Source: Bacteroidales bacterium
GTDB lineage: Bacteria; Bacteroidota; Bacteroidia; Bacteroidales; UBA932
Reading direction: 5' to 3'
Length of the DNA: 39,283 bases
Assembly: GCA_017429765.1 (NCBI GenBank)
Contig: JAFROJ010000043.1
Coordinates: 1 to 39,283, forward strand
Shown: positions 23,617-32,230 of the stretch, in pieces
How the letters are laid out: every line of letters begins with the position of its first letter
Numbering within the stretch: position 1 is the stretch's first letter
The notes under the pieces: model-generated
What the model was told of the DNA's origin: nothing
Databases searched by the model: none
What the model saw: the letters and a program-made list of their open reading frames with translations, nothing else
Translations under genes and position numbers: made by a program

Positions 23617-25724
23617 TTCAAACCTATTGTCACTGTTGTTCCCGGCGCGGCCTTCTGCCCTGCCTTCGGGACCTGGGAGGTCACATGACCTGTCCCGGTG
23701 TACACACATTCAAGCCCGCTGTTCTCTATCATGAACATGGCGTCCTTCAACCCCAGTCCCTTCACGTCAGGCACCACAGGCTCCTTGGGGTCGACGAAGG
23801 AGGGCGCCTCTCTCTCTTGTGTCATCATGGGGACGGGAGCCTTGGGCTCCAGCTCTTTCCCGTAGGCGGGGTCAAGGGCGTAAAGGGCGTCCACGATCTC
23901 CCTCATAGCCGCAGCGGGAAGCACACCTCCATAGACGCTGCCCCTGATCAGGTACGATTTGAGGCAGATTATGGCGCTGTACCTTGGCTCGTCAGCCGGG
24001 AAGAAGCCCACGAAGGTCGCGAGGTTGTGGTAGCTCCCGTCCTTGGTCACGTAAGGCGAGCTCATCCCATATTTCTTTATCTCCTCTCCTGAGAGGACCT
24101 GCCTTGAGGTGCCGGTCTTTCCGGCGACCCTCATCTTCGCCCCTTTCAGCCTGAGCGCGGCGGTTCCCCCGTCGGAAGTCACGGCCTTCATGGCCCTGAG
24201 AAGGGTGTCGGCTGTGGCTTTCGAGCAAATCGACGCGTTCAGCACGGACGGCCCTTTCCTGTCTTTCACGACCCCGTCTTTCTCCACGCTTTCCACGAGG
24301 TAGGGTTTCATCATCTTGCCTTTGTTCGCCACGGCGTTGTAGAAGGTCAGGATGTGAAGAGGAGTCTCCTTGATGGCGTAGCCCATGGCCACGGAACCGA
24401 GGTCGGTGGCGCTCCATCTGGGTGAGGCGGGATTCGGAAGCTCGGGTTCCCTCAGACCGTCAAGGTCGAAATCGAAAGCCTGCCCCAGCTTGTACATGTA
24501 AAGCTTGTCAAGGAACCGTTTCGGGTCGTCGGAATAGTTCTTGACGGCAAGGTAGCGGAACACGTAGTTGGAGGATATCTCGAACCCGTGTAGGATCGAG
24601 ATGTCTTTCATCCCGAGAACATGGTCGTCCTGGGGATAGCCGGGGATGATCCCGTTGTTGGTCGGGATCCTGTCGTCCAGCGACTTGATGACCCCGTCCT
24701 CGAGGGCTGTCATCAAGGTGGTGGCCTTGAACACCGAACCCGGCTCGGAGTTGAGGCCGATGGCCATGTTGAAGGTCTCGTTGAGGCTCCAGTCGGTGGA
24801 GTCCCTCATCAGGTTGACCATGGAGCGGATGGCCCCGGTCTTCACGTCTATTATCACCGCGCAGCCCATCTCGATAGACTTGTCGTTCTCAATCTGGCGC
24901 CTCAGGGCCTTGTCCACGATGTCCTGCATCGTGATGTCCAGGGTGGTCCTGACATCCAGGCCGTCCTGCGGCTTGACATAGACGCTGTCATAGTTCTGGA
25001 TCCATTCCTTGTCGTCTGTCTGGCGGCTCCACATTTCCCCCTCCTTGCCGTGGAGGACGTAGTCGTACTTGCCCTCGATGCCGATGTGGTTGTTGCCGTT
25101 GGAGTTGCTGTTGTCCTTGACGTAGCCGATTGTCCTCATGGCCAGATTCCCGTAGGGATACCTCCTGGAGTCTTTCTTCTTGACGATGATCCCGCCCCTG
25201 TACCGCTCCTCGTTCATCAGCGGGAGCTTCTTCAGGCGGAGAAGGGTCTCCCTGTCGACAGGATGGCCAAGCCTCATGTAACGGTTACCCTCCTCCCGGC
25301 CTTTCCGGATCATCTTCCAGTAGTTCTCTCCCTCGCCCCCCATCTCTTCCGACAGGCCCTTGGCTAAGATCTTAGCCTTCTCCTGCCACTCGGCCTCCAG
25401 CTTCTTCCCCTCCTTACCCTTGCTCTCGAAATAAGCCTTGCGCACCGTGCAATCCATGAATATCTCGTACATCGGGGTGGACATCGCGAGGAGTTTCCCG
25501 TCGACTCCGAGGATGGAGCCTCGCTCCGGGTCTATGACGGTCTGGACGCTCTGGGGCTTGAAGTATCTCTCGATAGTCTTGTCCGGCTTCCAGAACCATT
25601 GGATGTAGGCCATCCTGGCGACCAGGACGAGCGACAGGCCGAGGAAGGCGACATAGAGGTAGTACAGGATCATTCCGATCCTGTCCCTCTCCCTCTTAGT
25701 CGAATTCTGTGACTGTGTGGCCAT
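23613..25724 (-). CDS. ftsI: Septal transpeptidase FtsI (PBP3-like) with C-terminal PASTA domain
   Basis: FtsI cross-links septal peptidoglycan in the periplasm. The 703-residue protein has a short cytoplasmic start, one membrane helix (about residues 18-37), a PBP dimerisation domain (DPERGSILGVDG, about residue 65) and a transpeptidase domain with SVFK (nucleophile Ser330), SSN (384-386) and KTGTS (536-540). One PASTA domain closes the protein (about 645-703: VVPDVKGLGLKDA...). All active-site motifs are intact. It is 7 bp after ftsL. Confidence 0.96.
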   Translation of the reverse strand: MATQSQNSTKRERDRIGMILYYLYVAFLGLSLVLVARMAYIQWFWKPDKTIERYFKPQSVQTVIDPERGSILGVDGKLLAMSTPMYEIFMDCTVRKAYFESKGKEGKKLEAEWQEKAKILAKGLSEEMGGEGENYWKMIRKGREEGNRYMRLGHPVDRETLLRLKKLPLMNEERYRGGIIVKKKDSRRYPYGNLAMRTIGYVKDNSNSNGNNHIGIEGKYDYVLHGKEGEMWSRQTDDKEWIQNYDSVYVKPQDGLDVRTTLDITMQDIVDKALRRQIENDKSIEMGCAVIIDVKTGAIRSMVNLMRDSTDWSLNETFNMAIGLNSEPGSVFKATTLMTALEDGVIKSLDDRIPTNNGIIPGYPQDDHVLGMKDISILHGFEISSNYVFRYLAVKNYSDDPKRFLDKLYMYKLGQAFDFDLDGLREPELPNPASPRWSATDLGSVAMGYAIKETPLHILTFYNAVANKGKMMKPYLVESVEKDGVVKDRKGPSVLNASICSKATADTLLRAMKAVTSDGGTAALRLKGAKMRVAGKTGTSRQVLSGEEIKKYGMSSPYVTKDGSYHNLATFVGFFPADEPRYSAIICLKSYLIRGSVYGGVLPAAAMREIVDALYALDPAYGKELEPKAPVPMMTQEREAPSFVDPKEPVVPDVKGLGLKDAMFMIENSGLECVYTGTGHVTSQVPKAGQKAAPGTTVTIGLK

Positions 25725-25731
25725 GCCGGTT

Positions 25732-26097
25732 CTATTTTATCTTGTCAGCGGGTTTCTGGGGCAGAGCCAAGGTCGACCCGTTCTCCCGCAACATCTCCTC
25801 AATCTTGCTCATCCTGCCCATCCCGGCGAGCTCAACCGTCTTCTGGGCGTGGTATATCTCGACATCCTGGAGGACCTGACGCCTGTCCTCCACCCTTGTG
25901 AGGGTCTTCTCGATCTTCAGGCTCAGCCATATGCTGACCCAGAAGAGGAAGAAGGTGTAGATGATGTGGATGAAGTACTTGTTGACCCGGAGCCTCAGGA
26001 GGAACTCTCCCTTGATCGCCGCCAGGAAAGCGTTCCTCATCCACTGGCCGACATCGGCCAGTTTCCATCTCCTCTCTTTCTTTTCCCCGAGCGCCAT
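25732..26097 (-). CDS. ftsL: FtsL-like cell division protein
   Basis: The 121-residue bitopic protein has a basic cytoplasmic region (about residues 1-43), one membrane helix (about 44-61: FIHIIYTFFLFWVSIWL) and a periplasmic coiled-coil-like segment (KIEKTLTRVEDRRQVLQDVEI). Such proteins sit between rsmH and ftsI throughout Bacteroidota and are annotated as FtsL-like. FtsL scaffolds FtsQ and FtsB and activates FtsWI. Sequence conservation is low, so position is the main evidence. Confidence 0.85.
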   Translation of the reverse strand: MALGEKKERRWKLADVGQWMRNAFLAAIKGEFLLRLRVNKYFIHIIYTFFLFWVSIWLSLKIEKTLTRVEDRRQVLQDVEIYHAQKTVELAGMGRMSKIEEMLRENGSTLALPQKPADKIK

Positions 26098-26098
26098 A

Positions 26099-27049
26099 CT
26101 ACACTCCTTTTTTCACCGTCACTTTCCGGGCGACACGCAGCTTCGCGCTCCTCGCCCTTGTGTTGGACGCTATCTCACTCTCCGCCGGGGTTACCGGCTT
26201 CCTGTTAACCGCCTCGAGAGGAGCGTCTATCCTCCCGAACATGTCCTTCTCCTCCCTTCCCTCGACATTGCCGAAGCGGATGAAATTCTTCACCATCCTG
26301 TCCTCCAGGGAGTGATAGGTGATCACCGCCAGCAAGCCTCCCTCCTTGAGGGACTCCGCGGCGCCCTGGAGGAACTTCTCCAGGGAACGAGTCTCGTGGT
26401 TCACCTCGATGCGGAGCGCCTGGTACACCTTGGCCAGGAACTTATGCTCCGCGAATCCCGGGATCACGGGAGCGATCGCCCTGTCGAGGTCACCTGTGGT
26501 GACTATCGGGGCCTTGTCCCTGGCTGAGGCGATCAGGGAGGCGATTCTGCCCGCCCCGTCGACTTCGCCGTAAAGCCTGAATATCCTCTCGAGCTCCTCG
26601 CGCGGATACCCATTCACCACATCGGCAGCTGTCTGCCCGCCCTCAGTGTTCATCCTCATGTCCAGAGGGGCCTCGTACCTGAACGAGAAACCCCTTCCGG
26701 CGGTGTCGAACTGGTGGGAGGACACCCCCAGGTCGGCAAGAATCCCGTCAAGCCCTCCATCGAGCCTCCCGCGGAGGTCATCCCTGTCATGGGCGAGCTT
26801 CAGAAGGAAATTGCGGATGAAGCGGAAGTCTCCGCGGATCAATGTGAGACGGCTGTCCTCTATGGTGTTGTCCAACGCCTCGGCGTCACGATCGAAGGCG
26901 ATGACGCGACCGTCTTCGTTTAAGCGTGAAAGGATCCCGGCGGTGTGACCACCGCCTCCGAATGTGACGTCAGCGTAGATTCCTGATGGATTAACGACGA
27001 GAGACGAGATACTCTCGTCCAAAAGCACTGGGGTATGGTAAACAGACAT
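26099..27049 (-). CDS. rsmH: 16S rRNA m4C1402 methyltransferase
   Basis: RsmH (formerly MraW) methylates N4 of C1402 in 16S rRNA using S-adenosylmethionine. The N-terminal YHTPVLLDE and the SAM loop DVTFGGGGHTAGIL (about residue 27) are diagnostic, as are ILADLGVSSHQFD (about residue 105) and the later ITYHSLEDRMVKNF. Length (316 residues) is normal. It is the second gene of the dcw cluster, 11 bp after mraZ and 1 bp before ftsL. Confidence 0.97.
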   Translation of the reverse strand: MSVYHTPVLLDESISSLVVNPSGIYADVTFGGGGHTAGILSRLNEDGRVIAFDRDAEALDNTIEDSRLTLIRGDFRFIRNFLLKLAHDRDDLRGRLDGGLDGILADLGVSSHQFDTAGRGFSFRYEAPLDMRMNTEGGQTAADVVNGYPREELERIFRLYGEVDGAGRIASLIASARDKAPIVTTGDLDRAIAPVIPGFAEHKFLAKVYQALRIEVNHETRSLEKFLQGAAESLKEGGLLAVITYHSLEDRMVKNFIRFGNVEGREEKDMFGRIDAPLEAVNRKPVTPAESEIASNTRARSAKLRVARKVTVKKGV

Positions 27050-27060
27050 TCCTGACCCTC

Positions 27061-27513
27061 CTACCTCTCCTGAGACAGCTGGCCGGCGATATTCAAGAAT
27101 TCCTCGTTCGAGATCGCGCTGGCCTCGTATTTCTCCTTGGCCCAGATCTCTATCTTGTAATCGTTGCCCGAGAAAACCACCTCTTTCGTTACACCAATGG
27201 ACTCCAGTAGCTTCTTGGGGATAGAGACGCGTCCGAGCTTGGGGTCAGGCTCCACGACAGCCCGGTCACGCATGTACTCTCTCCAGAAAGCGGCGTGAGC
27301 GCGATTAAAGATATTCAACTTCGACTTGACCTTCTCCGATTGGCGCTCCCACTCCTCGAAGGTGTACATCTCGAGACAGGGGGCGAAGATGTCTTTCTTC
27401 ACCACGAGCCTCATGTCACCCTCGGGATCCATCAAAGATTTGAACGGCGAGGGGAAGACCATTCTCCCCTTGTCGTCAATCTTCGAAGTGTATTCGCCGA
27501 TGAATGTGATCAT
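27061..27513 (-). CDS. mraZ: MraZ, transcriptional regulator of the dcw cluster
   Basis: MraZ is an AbrB/SpoVT-like DNA-binding protein that in other bacteria binds repeated sites in front of its own operon. The 150-residue protein has two SpoVT-like halves: the first begins GEYTSKIDDKGRMVFPSPFK and the second contains DPKLGRVSIPKKLLE. As first gene of the minus-strand cluster it probably autoregulates: three TGGAA motifs with 10-bp phasing lie immediately upstream, next to its promoter. Confidence 0.95.
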   Translation of the reverse strand: MITFIGEYTSKIDDKGRMVFPSPFKSLMDPEGDMRLVVKKDIFAPCLEMYTFEEWERQSEKVKSKLNIFNRAHAAFWREYMRDRAVVEPDPKLGRVSIPKKLLESIGVTKEVVFSGNDYKIEIWAKEKYEASAISNEEFLNIAGQLSQER

Positions 27514-27541
27514 GTCCTTTTTCGCCTTTCACGCTTGGACA

Positions 27542-27593
27542 CAAAGATAGGAATATTTTTCCACTTTCTTCCATCGAATTACATTTTTTTCCA
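27542..27593 (-). promoter_or_regulatory. mraZ/dcw promoter with 10-bp-phased TGGAA boxes (candidate MraZ operator)
   Basis: On the minus strand, TATCTTTG (27549 down to 27542) is a perfect TAnnTTTG box, 28 bp before the mraZ ATG. Upstream of it TGGAA occurs at 27593, 27573 and 27563 (first base each), i.e. 20 and 10 bp apart, each followed by A/G-rich bases. MraZ sites in other bacteria are short G-rich repeats at 10-bp spacing, so these are likely its boxes. They cover the -33 region, where no TTTG is visible; this suits repression. Confidence 0.65.
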
Positions 27594-27611
27594 CATAATT
27601 TTCAACCGCAT

Positions 27612-27638
27612 AAAAAAACCGCCGTTGGCGCGGCGGTT
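27612..27638 (-). terminator. Rho-independent terminator of the sialidase gene
   Basis: On the minus strand, AACCGCCG (27638-27631) and CGGCGGTT (27624-27617) form an 8-bp GC-rich stem with a 6-base loop, followed by a T-run (to 27612). It starts 22 bp after the sialidase stop and lies upstream of the mraZ promoter, insulating the dcw cluster. Confidence 0.85.
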
Positions 27639-27659
27639 CGGTGTTTTAAGGGCGGTTGT

Positions 27660-29237
27660 TTACCTGCCGAGAATGTCGGAAATCTTAACTGCCTGGAAGA
27701 CAAGATGAGAGACGCTGCCCTCGTACAAAATCCCCACGGTCTCGTCGTCGATCATGGTCATGCAGGAATATCCCCAGCCTCCCTCCTCGTCGAGGAGAAG
27801 GGCGTGTGGCCAGGTGTGTCCGAGATCCTCGCTGGCCTTGATAGTGAACATGTTCCTCGTGACCCTGGAGTCCGGATTGGCGAACAGGAGAGTGTTCCCG
27901 GCCATGAGGACACTGGCCTGGCAGACAGGCTCCTGGAGGACGTCGTTGGAGGCGTGGGCTGTCCATGTCTTCCCGAGGTCCGAGGTGATGTAGACCTTCC
28001 GGGTCCTGTTGTCGGTGCCGTGGTTACGCATATTCAGCATCAGGACACCGGGGCTGATCTCGACCACCTGATCCTCGCAGACATGATTCACGGCCATGTT
28101 GGAGACTGTCCATGTCGCGCCATGGTCCTTGCTGTAGATTATCCCGGCGGAGGGGACCTTATCCTTGTCCCACTCCTGGATGGGGACGACCAAGGTGCCG
28201 TCAGCCATGGTGATCCCTCGTCCCGGGCCCTGGAAGAGAGTGGAGCTGGCCGGATCCTTGACCAGCGGGGTCAAGCTGACCGGCTTGGACCAGGTCTTGC
28301 CCTCGTCCTCGCTCTTGACCATGGCCAGCTGGGCCACGTCGATGGGGTCGAAACCGTCCTTGGAGGCGAAGATGGAGGCTTTACCCTCCAGCCCGTGGGC
28401 CCAGATGGCGAATATGTAAATGTCCCCGGTCACGTCGTCCACCAGCACACAGGGGTCGCCGCAGCCGTTCTGGTCCTTGGGGAGACCCCCATATTCGCCC
28501 AGATCCATGGCCACTCCCATCTTGCTCCATGTCCTTCCGCCGTCCGAGCTCTTCTGGAAGCCGATGTCTATGTCGGCCTGAAGGTCGTAATAAGTGTTCC
28601 AACGAATATCATAGACGGCGATCAGGTCGCCCTTCCTGGTCGTTGCGAGCCCGGGGATCCGGTAGGTGTCCACTCCGTCGTCCCCGTGATTCCTCAACGC
28701 TATCCCGAAGCGCCTGTTGTCCCAGGGGCCTGTCTGCTCCAGCGGGACCTCCCCGCCGCCGATGGACAGTGACTCGACCTTGCAGGAGAAAGTGCCAGAG
28801 AGATCCACCTTCGAGGAGGCGACGCTGACGCTGACATAGAAGTGGTTGTCACCTTTGACAAGGGGCCTCTCGAAGGGCAGGATGACGGTCTCCGATCTCG
28901 GCTTGACCTTGCTCTCGACCGAGACGGACCGGGGGGCGTACCAGTCCTCCTGGCCCGCTCCCCAGTAGTTGTAGTGGGACCTCATCACATTGGACTTTGT
29001 CCTTGACATGATGGGGGAGATCGTGCCGATGTAGACCAGCTTGACATCCTTGACAGCCTTCAGGGGGATTCCGCTCAGGGAGACCTCTACCTCGCCGGAG
29101 ACCACCTGGGCGCTCCCGCTGGGAATAACAATCTCCGAGATCACATTGTAGTCCCTGTCTACTATCACCGGGATCCTTGGATTGTACACGCTGGCGGTGA
29201 CCGCCGCCATAAGTGTGGAGAGAATTGAGATTAACAT
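27660..29237 (-). CDS. Secreted exo-alpha-sialidase (GH33)
   Basis: Sialidases release terminal sialic acid from glycans. The 525-residue protein has a short signal-like N-terminus (MLISILSTLMAAVTA), an N-terminal beta domain (about residues 20-170) and a six-bladed propeller. The YRIP motif (192-195) supplies one of the substrate-binding Arg residues. Asp-box repeats of S-x-D/E-x-G-x-T-W type end at Trp 237, 316, 376, 425 and 476. LYEGS (504-508) carries the expected nucleophilic Tyr505. In gut Bacteroidota such enzymes cleave mucin sugars. No sialic-acid transport or breakdown genes are next to it. It is divergent from the glutamine synthetase gene and has its own terminator. Confidence 0.92.
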   Translation of the reverse strand: MLISILSTLMAAVTASVYNPRIPVIVDRDYNVISEIVIPSGSAQVVSGEVEVSLSGIPLKAVKDVKLVYIGTISPIMSRTKSNVMRSHYNYWGAGQEDWYAPRSVSVESKVKPRSETVILPFERPLVKGDNHFYVSVSVASSKVDLSGTFSCKVESLSIGGGEVPLEQTGPWDNRRFGIALRNHGDDGVDTYRIPGLATTRKGDLIAVYDIRWNTYYDLQADIDIGFQKSSDGGRTWSKMGVAMDLGEYGGLPKDQNGCGDPCVLVDDVTGDIYIFAIWAHGLEGKASIFASKDGFDPIDVAQLAMVKSEDEGKTWSKPVSLTPLVKDPASSTLFQGPGRGITMADGTLVVPIQEWDKDKVPSAGIIYSKDHGATWTVSNMAVNHVCEDQVVEISPGVLMLNMRNHGTDNRTRKVYITSDLGKTWTAHASNDVLQEPVCQASVLMAGNTLLFANPDSRVTRNMFTIKASEDLGHTWPHALLLDEEGGWGYSCMTMIDDETVGILYEGSVSHLVFQAVKISDILGR

Positions 29238-29262
29238 AGTCGAAAGATAGTGAAAATATAGT

Positions 29263-29270
29263 TAACTTTG
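29263..29270 (+). promoter_or_regulatory. -7 promoter box for the type III glutamine synthetase gene
   Basis: TAACTTTG matches the Bacteroidota TAnnTTTG box, 37 bp before the start codon in the 70-bp divergent intergenic region. No good TTTG lies about 20 bp upstream, which may mean an activator is used. On the opposite strand only the imperfect TATCTTTC is seen near the sialidase start. Confidence 0.5.
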
Positions 29271-29307
29271 TATGATTCGACTTAGAATATAAAACGAGCC
29301 TGAAAGT

Positions 29308-31488
29308 ATGAGTATCGACAGATTTGATCTTGTGAAGGAGTCCTTCGAGAAAAAAGCGGTCCCCGCCGAGTGTCCTGAGGAAAGGCCGTCGGAGTATTTC
29401 GGCGAGTTGGTCTTCGACCGCCGGAAGATGGCGAGATACCTCGACAAGCACACCCTCTCAGCCTTGCTGGACTGTGTCGACAACGGCAAAACCCTTGACC
29501 GCGAGACAGCCGACAAGGTCGCCGAGGGCATGAAAGAATGGGCCTTGGAGCACCATGTGACCCATGTGACGCACTGGTTCCAGCCACTGACCGAGGGCAC
29601 GGCCGAGAAGCACGACTCCCTCATCGAGTACGACGGGAAGGGCGGTGTGATCGAGAAGTTCGACGGGAGGTCGCTCGCCCAGCAGGAACCTGACGCCTCG
29701 TCGTTCCCGAACGGGGGTATCAGGGCCACCTTCGAGGCCAGGGGCTACACTGCCTGGGACCCGACCTCGCCTGTGTTCATAATGGGTGACACCCTCTGCA
29801 TCCCGACCGTGTTCATCTCCTACACCGGAGAGGCCCTGGACTACAAGACTCCTCTGAAGAGGGCGATCAAGGCTGTCTGCGAGGCGGCTCTGCCGATCTG
29901 CAAGCTGTTCGACCCGAAGGTCAATAAAGTGTTCTCCTACCTCGGGTGGGAGCAGGAATATTTCCTCGTGGACGAGTCCCTCTACGCGGCCAGGCCGGAT
30001 CTTATGATCACCGGCCGGACCTTGATGGGACACGCGTCGTCGAAGAGCCAGCAGCTGGACGACCATTATTTCGGGGCCATCCCCTCCCGTGTGGCGGAGT
30101 TCATGAGAGATCTTGAGATAGCCGGTCACAGGCTTGGTATTCCGATAAAGACTCGTCACAACGAGGTGGCTCCCAATCAGTTCGAGCTGGCCCCCATATT
30201 CGGGGAGGCGAATCTGGCCAATGACCAGAACCAGCTCCTGATGAACCTGATGAACAGTCTCGCGAGGAAACACGGCTTCGTGGTCTTGCTCCATGAGAAG
30301 CCCTTCGAGGGGGTGAACGGCTCCGGGAAACACAACAACTGGTCGCTCGGGACCGACACCGGGACAATGCTCCTGGCCCCCGGCAAGGACGCCATGGGCA
30401 ATCTCCAGTTCGTGACCTTCTTCGTCAATGTCCTGTCCGCCGTCCAGAAGCACAACGCCTTGATCAAGGCCTCGATAGCCTCGGCCACCAACGCCCACCG
30501 CCTTGGCGGGAACGAGGCCCCTCCGGCCATAGTGTCGGCCTTCCTCGGGAGAACCATGACAGGGGTTTTGCGCAAGCTCCTCGAGGTGCCCTCGGACACC
30601 TCGATCGAGATAGCGGGCAAGAAGGGACAGAGCCTGGGCCTCGTGGAGATCCCGGAGATATTCGTGGACAACACAGACCGCAACAGGACCTCCCCGTTCG
30701 CTTTCACAGGCAACCGCTTCGAGTTCCGCGCCGTGGGCTCGTCGGCCAACTGCGCCGGGGCCATGACCACCCTGAACGCCGCCGTGGCCGATGAGCTGAT
30801 GAGGTTCAAAGCCTCGCTGGACGTCGAGCTCGCTTCCGGGAAGCCGTTGAATGTCGCGGTGATGGACACATTGAAGCCGATCATCGCGTCGATCATAGAC
30901 GTGGTCTGCTTCGACGGTAACGGCTACGCCCCGGAATGGGTCGAGGAGGCCAGGATGAGGGGACTTGACACCGAGACCAGCGTGCCGGAGATGATCAAAG
31001 TGTTCACCCGTCCCGAGTCCGTGGAGATGTTCCGCGAGACCGGAGTCTACTCTGAGAAGGAACTCCAGGCCCGCAACGAGGTCAAATGGGAGATGTACAT
31101 CAAGAAAGTCCAGATCGAGTCCCGCGTCATGGTGAGGATGGCCATCAACCACATCATCCCCGCGGCTCTTGACTACAAGCGTAAGCTCTTGAAAGAAGTG
31201 GCTTTGAGCATGGAGGTGTTCGGAGACACGTCAGGCTGTCCGGTGGAGCTCGGGCTGATCAACCAGATCAACAGCTACATCGAGGAGATCAGCGTCAAGG
31301 CGGACGCCATGAAGAAGGCCAGGAAGATGGCCAACTCGATCGATGACCTGTACGAGCGGGCTGTCGCCTACCACGAGATCGCCGAGGCTCTGAACGATCT
31401 CCGCCGCCCCATAGACAAACTTGAGGAGAGGGTGGACAATCGGTCCTGGCCTCTCCCCAAGTACAGGGAACTGCTGTTTATCAGCTAA
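29308..31488 (+). CDS. glnN: Glutamine synthetase type III
   Basis: This enzyme makes glutamine from glutamate, ammonia and ATP. At 726 residues it has the length of GSIII (GSI and GSII are much shorter). Typical segments are YTAWDPTSPVFIM (about residue 150), YLGWEQEYFLVDE (about 211) with the metal-ligand Glu, RHNEVAPNQFELAPI (about 280) and NGSGKHNNWSLGTDTG (about 336). Its stop TAA is directly followed by the reversed stop codon of glpF, with no bases between. GSIII is a main ammonia-assimilating enzyme in Bacteroidales. Confidence 0.96.
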   Translation: MSIDRFDLVKESFEKKAVPAECPEERPSEYFGELVFDRRKMARYLDKHTLSALLDCVDNGKTLDRETADKVAEGMKEWALEHHVTHVTHWFQPLTEGTAEKHDSLIEYDGKGGVIEKFDGRSLAQQEPDASSFPNGGIRATFEARGYTAWDPTSPVFIMGDTLCIPTVFISYTGEALDYKTPLKRAIKAVCEAALPICKLFDPKVNKVFSYLGWEQEYFLVDESLYAARPDLMITGRTLMGHASSKSQQLDDHYFGAIPSRVAEFMRDLEIAGHRLGIPIKTRHNEVAPNQFELAPIFGEANLANDQNQLLMNLMNSLARKHGFVVLLHEKPFEGVNGSGKHNNWSLGTDTGTMLLAPGKDAMGNLQFVTFFVNVLSAVQKHNALIKASIASATNAHRLGGNEAPPAIVSAFLGRTMTGVLRKLLEVPSDTSIEIAGKKGQSLGLVEIPEIFVDNTDRNRTSPFAFTGNRFEFRAVGSSANCAGAMTTLNAAVADELMRFKASLDVELASGKPLNVAVMDTLKPIIASIIDVVCFDGNGYAPEWVEEARMRGLDTETSVPEMIKVFTRPESVEMFRETGVYSEKELQARNEVKWEMYIKKVQIESRVMVRMAINHIIPAALDYKRKLLKEVALSMEVFGDTSGCPVELGLINQINSYIEEISVKADAMKKARKMANSIDDLYERAVAYHEIAEALNDLRRPIDKLEERVDNRSWPLPKYRELLFIS

Positions 31489-32226
31489 TTAAAACACGAG
31501 CAGGAATAAGCCCGCGGCGAGGCAGCAGCCCACCATCGGTCCGACTACCGGAATCCAGCTGTAGCCCCAGCCGCTGTCGCGTTTCCCCTCGAGAGGGATC
31601 ATGGCGTGGATGCAGCGGGGACCGAGATCCCTGGCGGGATTCATCGCGTAACCGGTGGTTCCTCCCAGGGACATGCCTATCGACATTATTATCGCGGACA
31701 CAGGGAAGGCGCCGATGCTTCCGAGACCGACCTCGGGGGTGTTCCCCTTGGTGGCGAGGGCCAGGATCAGGAAGACCAGCAGACAGGTGGCGATAACCTC
31801 ACTGAAGAGATTCGAGAGCTTGTGATCGATGGCCGGCATTGTGCAGAACGTGCCGAGGATGCCGTCCGGGTTGGCCGTGGAGGCCTTGTAGTGGTCTCTG
31901 TAATAGAGATAGACGAGACCCGCCCCGAAGAATCCTCCGGTCATCTGGGCGACACAGAAGGGCAGGACCTCTTTCCAGGGGAAGCTGCCGGCGAGGGCGA
32001 GACCGAGGGTGACGGCGGGGTTCAGATGGGCTCCCGAATATGGCCCGGCGATGAACACGCCGCACATGACGGCGAAGCCCCAGGCCAGTGTCACGACTAT
32101 CCATCCGCCGCCCTTGGCTTTGGATCTCTCAAGGGTCGTGGCGGCGCACACACCGTCTCCCATCAACACAAGCACAAGCGTTCCGACGAACTCGAAAACG
32201 CATTTTGTCCATAATGATACTTCCAT
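31489..32226 (-). CDS. glpF: Glycerol uptake facilitator (MIP/aquaporin family)
   Basis: The 245-residue inner-membrane channel has six hydrophobic segments plus two half-helices carrying the NPA motifs: SGAHLNPAVTLG and GYAMNPARDLGPR. The Asp after the second NPAR is characteristic of glycerol facilitators rather than water-only aquaporins. It is 4 bp downstream of glpK on the same strand, so glycerol entry and phosphorylation are encoded together. No glycerol-3-phosphate dehydrogenase gene is in the window. Confidence 0.93.
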   Translation of the reverse strand: MEVSLWTKCVFEFVGTLVLVLMGDGVCAATTLERSKAKGGGWIVVTLAWGFAVMCGVFIAGPYSGAHLNPAVTLGLALAGSFPWKEVLPFCVAQMTGGFFGAGLVYLYYRDHYKASTANPDGILGTFCTMPAIDHKLSNLFSEVIATCLLVFLILALATKGNTPEVGLGSIGAFPVSAIIMSIGMSLGGTTGYAMNPARDLGPRCIHAMIPLEGKRDSGWGYSWIPVVGPMVGCCLAAGLFLLVF

Positions 32227-32230
32227 ATTC

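Noticed and set aside
23617-23709. 31-codon N-terminal extension of MurE
   Set aside because: It lies wholly within the ftsI 3' end and encodes no MurE-like sequence. The ATG at 23616 overlaps the ftsI stop as ATGA and gives the normal start.
29458-31152. 564-codon open frame antisense to glutamine synthetase
   Set aside because: Composition is that of a codon shadow (His, Asp, Gly, Val), and the sense frame is an intact GSIII.
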